A DNA stretch of 64,000 nt, from contig CM030718.1 in assembly GCA_017979445.1 (NCBI GenBank), forward strand, positions 27,647,021-27,711,020, in the 5' to 3' direction. This stretch comes from Akebia trifoliata (taxonomy: Eukaryota; Streptophyta; Magnoliopsida; Ranunculales; Lardizabalaceae). Position 1 is the first letter of the stretch. Every line of letters begins with the position of its first letter. Below the pieces are notes generated by a model, which saw nothing but the letters and a program-made list of their open reading frames with translations, did no database searches and was not told where the DNA came from. Of this stretch, positions 23,530-36,800 are shown one piece after another. The position numbers were made by a program, and so were the translations under genes.

Positions 23530-24540
23530 AGGAAAAAAGTCGGGGTTTGGTTTGTAAGCTCGATTTGGAGGATGCTTATGATCATGTCGTTTAAGAATTT
23601 AAGATTTGTTGCAATATATGATGGGAAGGATAGTATTCAGTTCAAATGGAGTCAGTAGGTTATGAAATGTATTTCATCCACATTCTTTTCTATCTTAATA
23701 AATGGTAGTCTAGCTAGCTTTTTCAAAATCTTGAGAGGTTGAACAATGAGCACCTCCCCTTTCACCACTCTTAGTCAATATTGTGGGAGGCCTTTGGAAG
23801 GTTTTTGAGGAAAGAAGTCGAGTGTGGGATTCTAATGGGCTTTCAGATTGGGTTGACAATCAAGTATTTTTTGCTACTTCCATAGAGCAGTTTAGGTTCT
23901 TTAAAGGTCTGATCTGTTGTTTTGTATTTGTTTATGGAACCCTCGTCAATTTGTCAAAGACCAAGTTATTTGAGATAAGTGGAGTTCCTATTTTGAAAGG
24001 TTATGGTGGTTTGGGGTAGAGCATCAAAGTTTGTGGAGAAGAGTCATTAATAGTAAATTTGAGATGAGTTTGTTTGGATAGAACTATGGCAATCCACCTA
24101 CTTTTGGGTGTGGGATTTTGAAAGGAATTAGCAATATCTTGCTAAAGTTTAGGAAAGAATATTGTTTAAAATCAGAAGAGGCTGTAGGGTTCAATTTTGA
24201 GAAGATATCTGGTGTGGTGCATCATACTATCTGTGAAACATCTTCCTATTGTGGGGTTCATGAAGCAATTGGCAGGAGATCTCTTGGGATGTTGGCTTTT
24301 ACCTTGCCCTTTTAATGATTGGGAAATTTCTTAGGTGGCTGGTCTTTTGGAATAATTGGCCCATGTCATTATCTTTTCTTGGGATGAAGACCAACTATTG
24401 TCCAAGGAACAGTGTATTTTCAATTGAATCTTTTTACAATTCCTTAATTGGATACCATTCTCAATCAAAATTCCCAGTGGTTTCCTTGTGGAGCAAAAAA
24501 TCCCATCAAATTTTTTTTTTCATTTAGTCAGTGGTTGCAA
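23530..24540 (+). pseudogene. Degenerate L1-type LINE reverse transcriptase remnant
   Basis: Broken frames carry the usual plant L1 order: KLDLEDAYDHV, then FFSILINGSLASFF, then IEQFRFFKG with NLSKTKLFE, then the C-terminal stretches ILKGISNILLKF and VFSIESFYNSL. Many stops and shifts are present and the FADD catalytic block is not recognisable. There is no clear 5' end or poly-A tail. It lies within the 21571-27271 element, so it is a later insertion or was carried along. Confidence 0.72.
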
Positions 24541-26344
24541 ACATAATCATTACCATTGAAAACCTAATGAAGTAGGGCATGATTTATGTCAATCATTGTT
24601 CCTTGTGTAAATTTATGATGATCGGTTAATCACATCATAATCCATTGTGCTATAGCTCATGAGGTCTGTTCTGATTTCTGTTAAAACCAATCATTCTTTA
24701 GAATTTGCTACTAATTAGAATAAATTAATTATGTCATATTGAGTCTCTAATTGAGGTTCCATTAACCCATCAAGAACATACCCTCGTAAAACATTTTTGA
24801 TGGAAGAAAATATCAAAGGGACCTATCTCTTATATTTTTTTGGATAAATCACCAAGACTTGAATGCAACATATTAACCATCCCATTCTTGAGTAGTACTT
24901 TTCCATTTATTCCATGAGTTTTATCCTGAATTTGATTTTTTTTTTCTTTAAGCTTGCTTTGCTTATCTCCTATGTATTAGATATGGTTACTCAATCTAAC
25001 TTGGAGTTCATGAGGACTATTTATATTAGCCATCTCCTTTGTTGGTATTATTTTTACATGCATAAGTTGATCTCATTTTCTCCTAATACCTACAATTGTG
25101 TTCTACCTACACCATTTTCATTTGATTGCTATTGCTAATTGACCCAACACCTTTGTGCCACATTTTTCGATCTTGATCATGATTGTGCACATTACTGCTG
25201 CCAAGGTCTATTGGTTTCTTAGTAGTGGGTAGTTTCATGCCCTTTACAACTTGATGTAAATTTGGTATTTGTTGCAACATTGTCACCTATTATAATTGGT
25301 TGATTCCATGTTTTCTACTGGCTAATGAGGCGCTGTTGCCCATTATTAGTGTTTAGATAGTTTTGTGACTACGTAGTTAAAAAATGTTCTTTACTGGGGT
25401 TTCTGTTCTAAGACTGATTTATATTTCATTATTGTTTCTTATCACCATATCTGAAGTTATTCATTTATCTTATTCTGTTTTTCATGAAGTGGCCCATCAA
25501 GGTTTGATTGGGACAGGAGTAGTCAAGCTTGGATATATTGGCGACAAAAGCAGACTTGTTACAACTTTTGGAGAGTGAACTGGAACAATTGTGTGGTGAA
25601 CCCATTAGTCTTTCCTGAACTCCAAATGCTACTATTATAGTGGTATGAGCTCTAGGTTTTTGTTGGAAATGTGTTGAAATCGCTTTAAAGGTTTTTGTAC
25701 TTGGTAACTGGGTTTTATGAATGTTTTATGTCTTCATGCTTCATGGATGTTTTGGTAAATTGGTTTTTTCTTTTTCACTTTCTTATCTTACCTTTGAATC
25801 TGATTCCTATGCTTGGGCACTTTGTTAAATCTAAGAAAATTGAATGAGACATTATGATACAAAAATGAACCATAACTTTGTAGACTTATTCCTAATAAAC
25901 TGACGGCACACTTGTATATATTCCTTTTCAATTTTAGGCTATGGAGTACAAGTCTATATGTTGAATTTTTTGGACCAATAATTTTCATAAGGTCATTGAC
26001 TTTTTTGGCCATCACTTGGGGAACATGGAGGCCCATTCCCTATATAAAACAAATGCACATTTAACTTTTCTAAGCCCATGAAACCACTTGACTTTAATAT
26101 GTTAGAACTTAGAAGAATAATTTTAAAACACCGATCTCTACTCACCCTTCAAAATACCGAGTTGACTCATCCAAATTATCTTATTTTAAATGAGTCAAAA
26201 CAATTATATTATTTTAAACACTAATGTTGGGTTGACATTGGGATTTAGTGCGATTCTCACATTTCTAATGTGGCTCAATCCAAAACCTCTAACCCATATT
26301 TTGAAGTTGGGTTTGATTTTAATTGGGTTTAAACTCACCATTGT

Positions 26345-26965
26345 GATTTGTGTATGGGATGTTATATGGATGTTGGAATGTAACTGAGATGTTATGTGGA
26401 GGTTGGATTGTGTATGGAATGTTAATGTGTATGGGATGTTATGTGAATATTAGATTGTGTATGGGATATTATGTAGATATTGGATTATGTACTATGTAGG
26501 TATTTTCTTTTTCAGGAAAATTTCATATGTCCATTTTTAAAAGGAGATACTGCCGAAATTTTGATAGAATTATAAACTTTATAAATTTATTTAAATTAAA
26601 AATAATTATTCTTATAATTTTATAATATAAATTTATTATATATATATTCAGTGTAATTATATATTTATTAAGGCATTCTGGTCATTTTTTATTATAATGT
26701 TAATAGTAACATTTATCTTTCAACAATGATAAAGTATAATGGTTTGAAACATGTTGATGTACGTATTATGTAGTTTTTTTTTAATGTTAATGTGTATGAG
26801 ATATTGCGTGGAGGATAGATTATGTATTATGCATTGTATATATAGGTATTTTTTTTGTCAGGAAAATTTCATATGTCCATTTTTAAGAGGAGATGTTGTC
26901 GAAATTTCGATAGAATTATAAATTTTATAAATTTATTTAAATTAAAAATAATTATTTTTATAATT

Positions 26966-27014
<49 letters not shown>

Positions 27015-27075
27015 TTTAGTGTAATTTTATATTTATTAAGGTATTTTGATTATTTTTTATGCATTCTGGGTGTAT
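26345..27075. repeat. Minisatellite followed by two long direct repeats
   Basis: About four copies of a unit like GTGTATGGGATGTTATGT lie at 26345-26490. Then a block (26456-26702) is repeated at 26791-27075 with about 335 bases offset; both copies share GAAAATTTCATATGTCCATT. The second copy is expanded by a TA microsatellite at about 26970-27006. Confidence 0.68.
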
Positions 27076-27617
27076 TATCAACATTAAGGGTATTTTGGTC
27101 ATTTTACCAAAATCCAGTAATAAAAAGCTATCAAACGAACATGTTTTTTTGGCTTCTGTGCTTCTGTAATGAACAAGCTTCTGTTGGATGTGGCTTTTCA
27201 GGCTCCGAGCTTCTGCTTCTTCCAGAAGCCAGCTTCTGGAGCTGAAGCTAGCTTCTGTAAAGAACAGACCCTAAGTCGTTTCGAATGAGATATCCAATTC
27301 ATTTGAGTCATCTGTGACGACATTTGAATAAATATCTTAAAAATTAGAACAAACCATGTCTTTGAGACGGCTTGTCAATTCATCTCATTGGTAGCTCATA
27401 TTGAGACAACGCGGACAAGATTTAAAACCATGATTGTAGATTATAAGTGTGTGAATAATAGTCATTAATGGTAGAAATATTTCGGAGCAGGCAACATTAT
27501 GTTGCCTTAGACCACACTTTATCATTCCCTCAAAAAGTTAGAGATAAATAAGTAATTCAGATAAGTATATAGGGACACTCTCGTCAAATAAATCACATTG
27601 ATTTTGATCTTCACTTG

Positions 27618-27628
27618 GGACCGTTAGA
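27618..27628 (-). promoter_or_regulatory. Candidate mitosis-specific activator (MSA) element before the kinesin-5 gene
   Basis: On the minus strand this reads TCTAACGGTCC, matching 10 of 11 positions of the MSA consensus TCYAACGGYYA bound by three-repeat MYB factors. It lies about 230 bases before the kinesin-5 ATG. M-phase kinesins of this class commonly carry such elements, so the fit is sensible but untested. Confidence 0.45.
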
Positions 27629-27734
27629 TTTACAATCTTTTAATTTGGGCGGTTAAAATTCTATATTCTGCTTGGGCAGGCGCGTCTGCGAATTTCAAAA
27701 ATCATTTTTGTTCATCCCGCCCTCCACTTCACAC

Positions 27735-27738
<4 letters not shown>

Positions 27739-27780
<42 letters not shown>
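27739..27780. repeat. AG microsatellite in the kinesin-5 leader
   Basis: About 21 AG units run directly into TCTCTCTCGG, so the junction is palindromic. It lies roughly 75 bases before the ATG, probably in the 5' untranslated region. Confidence 0.85.
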
Positions 27781-27782
<2 letters not shown>

Positions 27783-27854
27783 TCTCTCGGTTGGATCTTG
27801 TTCTCCATTTGAGTTGCTCTGTGATTCGATCTCCATTTTCGTCTATCATCAAAG

Positions 27855-30800
27855 ATGTCGAATCGCCACGAGAAAGAAAAAGGAGTAAATGTTCAAGTCC
27901 TCCTTCGTTGCAGGTAATCTATCTAATCAACACTCACTCTAGGGTTAAGATTTCGCACATTTCATCGCTTCATCTCTAATTTAGTGCAGAAATCACGAAC
28001 AAATTACAAGTTTTTTTTATTCAATTTCAATGTTTAGATGCAATTTTCTATTTTTTTTAAATAATTCTCTTTCGCCAATTATTTCAGGCCGTTTAGCAAT
28101 GAAGAATTGCGAAGTAATGCACCACAAGTTTTGACCTGCAATGAGTACCAGAGAGAGGTGGCTGTGTCTCAAAATATTGCTGGGAAGCAGTTCGATAGGA
28201 TTTTCACATTCGATAAGGTATTTTGTTTCTTTTTTATGGTTTTAGGTCAATAATTTCGTGTTTCTAAGTTCTTGGACTCACCTATTTGATGGATCGGACT
28301 CTTGTTAGAACAAACCCTAGTTCCATAGTTAGCAATGAGGACATTGAGTGTAAAAATTTCATTTTTAGAGATATTTATGTTGGAGATTTAGTTTGATGAA
28401 CTTATATTTTGAAATCGTGACAATTATTTGATTTGAAATTCCAGTCTAATGTTGCGCTTTAAAGAGGATTAGGTTTTGTTCCTTTCATGACAATCTAATC
28501 TTTTGTGGTTTCAAATGTAGATTGATCTAATACTAGAGAATTTTATTGTAGTGTTCAGAGTTAGTTTGGATTTTTGTAGATGATAGAGATTTAAACAAAT
28601 TTTTGTGTGTGCAAATCTTATACATATATATATTTATAAGAAGTGCAATACTAGAAGTTAGTTGAAATCCTCTATCAATTGAATTGTAAAAAATATTGTT
28701 TTTTAGTTAAAATTATATTTCAATTTAATCCACAAACATGAACTTTGCAGGTTTTTGGCCCTTCGGCTCAACAAAAAGATTTATATGAGCAAGCCATAGT
28801 TCCAATTGTAAATGAAGTATTGGAAGGATTCAATTGCACCATATTCGCATACGGTCAAACTGGTACAGGGAAAACATACACAATGGAAGGTGAAAGTAAA
28901 AAATCCAAGGTAATTTTTTAAATTTTGATTGATTCTGTTTCCATTTAGAAATTGAAATTCGGCGAGTTTCTATATAATTATGTCTTTAGTTGTATTATGA
29001 TTTCACGGTGAGCTTATACACAATTGCAGAGTGGGGCTAAGGGACAATTGCCCCAAGAAGCGGGTGTCATACCTAGAGCTGTTCAACAAATATTTGACAC
29101 ATTGGAGAGTCAAAATGCTGAATATAGTGTTAAAGTAACGTTCTTGGAGTTATATAACGAGGAAATAACAGATTTGCTTGCACCTGAAGAATTATCAAAA
29201 GTTGTATTGGAGGAGAAGCAAAAAAAGCATCTGCCTCTCATGGAGGATGGGAAAGGTGGAGTTCTTGTGCGAGGTCTAGAAGAGGAAATTGTAACAAGTG
29301 CAAGTGAGATTTTTACTCTACTGGAAAGGGGGTCTGCAAAACGCCGAACTGCTGAGACTTTTTTAAACAAACAATCTAGGTAATCTTCGATTCATTAATT
29401 TTATGTTTGGAATCAATTTTCATGTTTTCATGCTTGTTTAAATAGGTTTCTCTATTTCAGTCGGTCACATTCATTATTTTCCATAACAATCCACATCAAA
29501 GAGTCTACTCCAGAAGGTGAAGAACTTATCAAATGTGGGAAGCTCAATTTGGTTGATTTAGCTGGATCAGAGAACATTTCACGGTCTGGAGCCAGGGAGG
29601 TATGGTACATATTCTTTCTCTCTTAACTATTCTTTCATAGTTAATATGATACTCTCTTCTACTCTTACGAGCAGCTCTTCATCAAATTTCAGGGTAATTT
29701 AAGGATGCTTATTGTTCTTAACGGCTACAATGTTTTCTTTTTTCCCATTTCAATATCCATTTCGCTCAGCTTGGATGTCAATGTTTTGTCAAAATATTTG
29801 TAGTCACATGAAAATATTGAAAACGGTATGGAAGTGACATAAATATTCTGAAAATATGAATTAGGATTGGGCTTTGGATGTGCTTGGGCTCATCCTTCAT
29901 GTTGGCAGAGAGAATTCTTTAGCCTCTTCTTCCCTTTGCTGTGTGTTGGTGCATTTGGAAACAAAGAAATCAGTGGGTTTTCGAAGGAATTTCAGCTTCT
30001 TTTGAGAGCATCATTGTGTCTATTAAAGGTTTTTTGTTTTTTTGGTGTAAAGCCTTGGAGGAGTACAAAGGAGTTTTCTTTAATGACTTTATGGGGAGAT
30101 GGGACTGGGTTTGTAGATTATAACAGTAGGGGCTGGGTTCTCTGTTTTTGGTTGGTTGTCCTTCCTCTTGTACTATTGTTGGTCACGTCAACCACTTTTA
30201 ATGCAATTTGCTTTTACCGATAGAAACAAAATTAGGATTTTGGGCAATGATAAAACATGCTTGAAGGCGGATACAAAATCATTATACTACAACATAAAAT
30301 CACTGGGACCAACTAATATTTTTAGCAATTGATACATTTTGGCAGGTATCCGTGATTTTGAGAGCCAAAAACGAGCCGGCCTTAAAATTTGAATGTTTAT
30401 AATCATGTCATTTGAATACAAAACCAAGAAAAAAAAGAAAATGAGATATAAACTGCTCTTTGGCTTGTGAAGGTTATAATCACATGGCTTCCACGAAGAA
30501 TTTAAATAGCAGCATACTCGAATTCTATGCAACCATTGCATTGGATTACACAAAAGCTATGCACGCCATTTTATATTATAGCATGTCAATAATTATATTC
30601 ACATGTATTTATTCTTTTGTGTTTTTCGTTTTTTATATTAAATATTAGTTTCAAATTTAATCATGTCATTGAAGAATATTTATGTTCTATAATGTACTTA
30701 AGACACATCATAAATGCACGTGTTTATTTCCCAGTGGATATCCTATATCTGTTCTAAATAAATATTTTAACTAAAAATGATAAATTAGGGAAGTTAGAGT

Positions 30801-33800
30801 ATGCATGTACTTGTGAATGTGCGTAAGGGATTATATATGTCTGCATTTGTTTCTACAGGAGTTTTATGTATTATTTCTTGACTTGCAATTGATTTATATA
30901 TATATCTTTTAGATATCAGAACATCGAATGGTCAGCATAATTTTGATAGAAATTTTGTAGTTTTTATTTCAACTTGCAACATTCTGAAACATGTTAACAC
31001 AAACTGAAATTTAGAGCCAAATTTCTTTCATTGTCAAGCCAGAAAAAAAAAAGAAGAAGTAATATTTTGGATATTTTGATTGAAATATGTTGAAATTTTA
31101 AACCATGACTTGCCCCTATCACCTCACTTGTTATTTGAGTAAAGATCTTTAATAAATGCAGCTTCTTTCTTCTGTTCTTTGCCTCTTCAATCTGTTAGGG
31201 TCGTGCAAGGGAAGCTGGTGAGATTAATAAAAGCTTACTTACTTTAGGGCGTGTTATAAGTGCTCTTGTGGAACATCTTGGACATATCCCCTACAGGTCT
31301 CAGCTTTCGATTACTTCCCAAAAGTCTATTTAAATTATCTATACTGTTGGTTTGCTCTAATGATATTGTTGACAATCAGGGATAGCAAACTCACACGATT
31401 ACTTCGTGATTCCTTGGGTGGAAGGACCAAGACATGCATAATTGCCACTGTATCACCAGCTGTTCACTGTCTTGAGGAGACCCTGAGCACTTTGGATTAC
31501 GCTCATAGGGCAAAGAATATAAAAAATAAACCTGAGGTTTGTTGTTTTTGTACCCTCTTCTGACCTATATTTATATCAGTCGACAAAACTAATTGAGGCA
31601 ATCTTTTACATGTAGTTTTTCTCATATTCATTTTCTTGCTTATATGACCTATCCTTTTTTTTCTTGGTTAGTTACATTTTTTTTTTTTTTTCTTTACTAA
31701 TTTTTGACAGAATTTCCACTATCTAAGTTTAGTTAATGACTCCTCCTCCATCCAACCACTCACAAAACATTCAAAAATGGCTTGTTGGACTAATTATTGA
31801 TTTTTCATAATTGAGACAGTATCAATAATGTGGCCCAAGTTCTAAAACTTCCAAACCTGGTCCTGCCCTGTTTCATAGGCATTCATGCGTGCATGTCAAC
31901 AACTTATTTGAGTGTTCTAACTTCTAAGTAGTGCCTGTGGTTTATAAATTCTTAATTAGTTGACGACATTCTGGTATAAGTTATTTACCTGAATCATCAC
32001 AACATGTTCTGTAGAAAAACATTTAGTATGAACTATTTAACTGCATGTTGGGAGATAATGAGCAATTGAGGAAGATTAAGAATAAATCTATACTTTGTTT
32101 TGGAAAGATGTTCACTATAAGTCAACTAATACCTTGAGATTCTGATGTGCACTTAGTACATCACATTTGTTTTACTAGATTTGTTGCAAACAATTCCATA
32201 GGCAAAGCTGCCATGCTCCTCACACTTTATTTGAAAACATTTTAAAGATAAATGAGGGTTTTAACTGTTAGTGATCTTGTTTACCATGTCTTACAATTTT
32301 GATAGCATACCTATTCATTCATTCAGAATGTTTGATAATTTTTTGCAATCATATGTTTTGTTATTTCATAATAATTATCTCATTTGCTTTTTTATCTCAG
32401 GTTGTTTTCTTTGATGTGATATTTCTAGGTCAATCAAAAGATGATGAAATCTACTCTTATCAAGGACCTTTATGGGGAAATTGATCGGCTAAAAGCAGGT
32501 AATATGCTATTCATTTTTACACGGTTTGTAAAGAATAGTTATGATATCCTTTTGGCATTACATAACTATAAATAACTGCTTGATTTTAAAGAGGTTTATG
32601 CTGCGAGGGAGAAAAATGGAGTTTATATTCCAAAGGAACGATACTTTCAGGAGGAAAGTGAAAAGAAGGTATTGCTTTATTTCTGTTATACATGGTTCTG
32701 CTTCTGCTTCCCATGGCTATTAGTTATTTAACTGTGGTTATATTCACTATGGGATGTTGTTTCTTGCTTGTTTGTTCTCATTAGCATTGTACTTATGTCT
32801 ATTCCTCTTCCTTTTGACATACATTTTCAATCTCGATGTCGTTTATGACCTTGAAATATTTCTTATCCACGTTACTATATCCAATGCTCGTTGTACTATA
32901 ATATTGTTTCTTGTTCCTTGGCTTTATTTCCTTTGTTTAATTGGTTAGACGGAAACCATGCAAACTTGTATTCTGTAATATGTAAATGTAGATAATCATC
33001 TCCCTGTACGTTGTATTACTTGTTTTCCTAGGCTGTTTTGTCTCATTGACACTAAGATTAACTTCACTCCTCTTTTGTTGTCCTTTTACTTAAGTATTTT
33101 CTTTCTTTGGACAAAGGCAATGGCAGATCAAATTGAGCAGATGGGAGTTATGCTGGAAACAACTCAGAAGGTGAGCAAAAGTTTATGATGCTTTATTCTG
33201 TATCATGGTGTTGAAATGTCATGAGTTATACTATGGTGTTCAGTAAGCATTCCTTTGTTGTTCTATCAACAGCAAGTTGAGGAATTGCAAGAAAAATATA
33301 ATGCCCAGGTCCAAAAATCCTCTGATTTGAGCTGCAAACGTGATGCCACAGAGGTAAACTAATTGATTTGTTACTATCTATGCTTCTGTCCTTAACACAT
33401 GGAGTTTTAGTGATTGTTGACATGATGCACAGAAAGATTTGAACCGTACCAGAAGATTACTGGCTAAAACTGAGGAAGAACTATCAAAATCCCATTATAC
33501 ACTGAAAGAGAGAGACTTTATTATATCTGAACAGCGGAAAGCAGGTCTGCTATAATTTGTTCTTTTTGTACTTTTGAGGATATGCCTTAATTCTCACCCT
33601 CCTGAATTTTTCAAACAGAAAATGATTTATCTCACCAAGCATGTGTTTTGCGGTCTGACTTGGAGAAGTCTCTTCAGGATAATGCTTTGTTATTTTCTAA
33701 AATAGGTACGCTCTATCCTTCATGATTTGCAAGCCTGACTAACTGCTTCCTTGACTTTCACAAGTTTTTATACTTGTTCTCTGATCCTTGTACTTGGGTA

Positions 33801-36800
33801 TGGTACTCTGCAGCAAGAGAAGATAAACTAAATTCTGAAAACAAGTCAGTGGTCAACGATTTTCAGGAATATCTTGCAGAAAAAATTGGTGCTCTTTGCA
33901 ACACCGTTGCCACATCGATGTCTCAACAAAATGAACACCTTCATTCTGTCAAAAAACTCTGCCATTCCTTTCTTAATTTCCATGAGAAGGTATTTTACTT
34001 ACTCTGAACAGAATTTGTTTCGTAATTGTTACATTATAGTAGTATTTGTCAATATTTAACTAGTGTCATCTTCTTCCTCGCTTTATGAAATCCTACATAT
34101 AGATGGTGTCGGAATTGAAGAATAAATTGACTGCTTCAAGGGTTTTGTATATTTCTCATTTAGAAGCAGTCCAAAATGTGGTGCGCTTGCATAAAGCAAG
34201 CAACAATGCCGGTCTAGAGGATATTTCATCTTTGGTTTCTTCCAATTCCTCTTCAATGAATCAAGTAAGTTGTGACGGTAAATTGATGATTTTTTTTTTT
34301 TTTGAGTTGCAACTCTTCTGCGGCTGTACCTCATTCTCTGGTGGTGTCTGAACTGTCAAATATTCACTTTTCCATGCATCAGTTTCTAGATAGAGAGGCC
34401 CAAGAAACAAATTCAATTTTTGATTTTCTTCAAGGTACCTTGTCAAGTCACCAAGGAGAGATGGCCCTTTTTGCTAGGGAATTGCGTGAGGTTTGTTACT
34501 TAAATTTTCTTTCCATACATATTGTAGCCCTCATATTTTGTTTCCTCAATTTCCTAAGATTTCAAGTGAAAACTTTTATTTATCATAAAAAGTTGGACTT
34601 GAAAGCATCTTTTATTTAATCAACAAACTCTAATTCCTTCCAATTCTTAGCATACATTTTTTTTTCTTATTCTCTTACTATTTTCAAGTTTCTGTTGAAA
34701 AATCTTGTTAAAAATAACACTGTAATAAAATCATTCGAGTCTATTACCAGCCAAAAATTCGTTAAAATAAAATTTCTAGCTATGTTTCTCAGCACTTAAC
34801 TTTTATTTATTTTTATAATGTTTTTTTTTATTTCTTTTGTCCCTTCTTCTACAGAGATTCCATATGAGTATAGAGGATGCAAAAGAGAGTTCCAATGTCA
34901 TTCTTGGGCTTCTGAATAAGCTCAGTGAAGAATTGCATGGGCTTGAAAGCCATACAACTCGAGTTCATGAAATTCAGCAGAATAGCATCACTGAATTTCA
35001 AAAGGCTTATGCGGTACAAGTTAGAATCTTATCTGCAGAAAAATGATTATTTTCTTGGCCTATCTGATTTTTTGAGTTTAACAAGTGCAGGAGCAGTCAA
35101 AGTTAGAATCAGAGAAGCTTTTGGCTGATATGACCAATTTAGTCTCAAACCACCTTCTTCGTCAAACAGAGCTGGTATCTTTTGGAATCTTTTATGCTTC
35201 AAAGCTTTTATTCTTGAATTGGTTTTTTAGTTTAATGGGTGATGATGGGCATGCCAGGTGGAGATGAGACTTGCCGACATGAGAAACCGTACTGTAGAAA
35301 ATAAGGCATTTTTTGACAAACACGCATCATCATTGGTGGGTATCACCTCCGATGTCAAAAGAAAATGGCAAGACTTTTCCTTGCAGGCTGAGAGTGATGC
35401 TAAAGATGGGGCTGATTTTTCTGCAGCCAAACATTGTCGTATGGAATCACTTCTTCAGCATTGGTCAGTTCTCAATACTAGTAATCTTTTATCACTTAAG
35501 TGTGAGATGTTGAATGTTGTGAAATCCACCTCCACTCCCTAGTGTCACATGCTCATGTATTGTGCCCCAATTTGACCCGTGACCCTCATATATTCATAGT
35601 TACATCTTCCCCATCAGATCGGTCTTTCGGGCTAAATGGTTTGTCAACATGATATGGGTTCTTGCCTACTCTATTTGCTCCTTTTTTTATATACTAAATC
35701 ATGTGCAATGTCACACTAACCTTTTTCATCGAACCTCCCTCTCTCTTATTTTAATAAATGTAATTTATTTTTGGGTGGTTCTCCAGCGTAAGTACTGTTG
35801 AAACTGCTTCCAAGCACTGGAAGACGACATGTGAATCTGTGAATGAGATGGGCAGTGATCATGTTTCAGCCATTGAGTTACTTGTCAGGTAAGCGAAAGG
35901 TTCCATTTTTTCCTGATATTAGCTGGCTCTTTGTTCCTTATAAACAAAAGAATGCAAAGAGAGCTGAAATGTAGGCCAAATGTTTACTTGGGTGTTACCA
36001 CACAAAAATAATAATTGATGTATTTATTTTATTTTATTTTATTATTATTATTTTTTTTTTTTGGGGGGGGGGTGAGGTATGGATAAACTGTTGTTCCTCA
36101 TTCTTTTGTCTGAATGCCGTTTGATTTGTTGTTGAAAGATAGAACTCCCTGATGGGTATATACATAATGAGTAACTTGGTTTAATGGGATCCCTATAGTT
36201 GGGGCTAATAAGAAGACCGTCTTCATCATCAGTTCCATTGCTATTTTCACCACCACCATCATCATCCCTACTACATTCCTTCATTATTTACTTATCAAGT
36301 TAATTTTATTAACCTTTTGTTGCAGAAATGCATCTGAGAGTAATGAACAACACGATATAGAGATAGGTTCTACAAGGATTGCAACAGAGGAAGACATTGC
36401 GAAGAACAGTGAAGATATCCTTCATCACTTTGAGAGTGAGTCATCCTTTGCTAGCACTCTTGTTTCTTAAACATTTTTCTTCACCATATATGTTTGGGAA
36501 ATACCAAGTAAAATTTCTTTTAAGCCCTACTAATTTGATTAATATGGCTCTTATTTTATGTTGTATACATTAGGTTTAGAACGTGATATTCATCTCCTGA
36601 TTGCCAAGGACCTTTTTCACTATATTATTTCAGTAGGGCATTTGTTATTTTGATGTTCTATAAATAATTAGAGATCAAAATGTTCTCTGTTTAAAAAATA
36701 CGTATAAACTCTACGTTCATAATCTTATCCATACATCTACAACTACATATCTATGTATGTATTCTTGTGTGCTTGTGTGTATTGATAGTTGTATGCTTCA

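Larger units (their letters stand above)
21571..27271. mobile_element. PIF/Harbinger-type element, 5.7 kb, TAA target duplication
   Basis: The ends are GGGGCTGTTCG at 21571 and, inverted, GGGTCTGTTCT at 27271. TAA stands at 21568-21570 and again at 27272-27274. A GGGNCTGTT terminus with a three-base TAA duplication is the Harbinger pattern. Both ends carry many AGCTTCTG/CAGAAGCT subterminal repeats. I find no Harbinger transposase or Myb-like frame. The inside has a leader-like CT-rich block (21838-22150), direct repeats, a degenerate LINE and AT-rich DNA. It is probably non-autonomous and swollen by later insertions. Confidence 0.68.
21520..27432. mobile_element. MITE, family C, split by a 5.7-kb insertion
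   Basis: The left part (21520-21570) starts ATGGTTTTAAAACCCGTTTT and the right part (27272-27432) ends GATTTAAAACCATG, as in intact family C copies at 42486, 61976 and 62837. Flanks ATTATAGAC and ATTGTAGAT match at 7 of 9 positions. Removing the insertion plus one TAA would restore a normal element of about 210 bp. Confidence 0.65.

Noticed and set aside
23783..24527. Host gene made of three plus-strand open frames
   Set aside because: The pieces line up with plant L1 reverse transcriptase and are separated by stops, so they are a decayed LINE.
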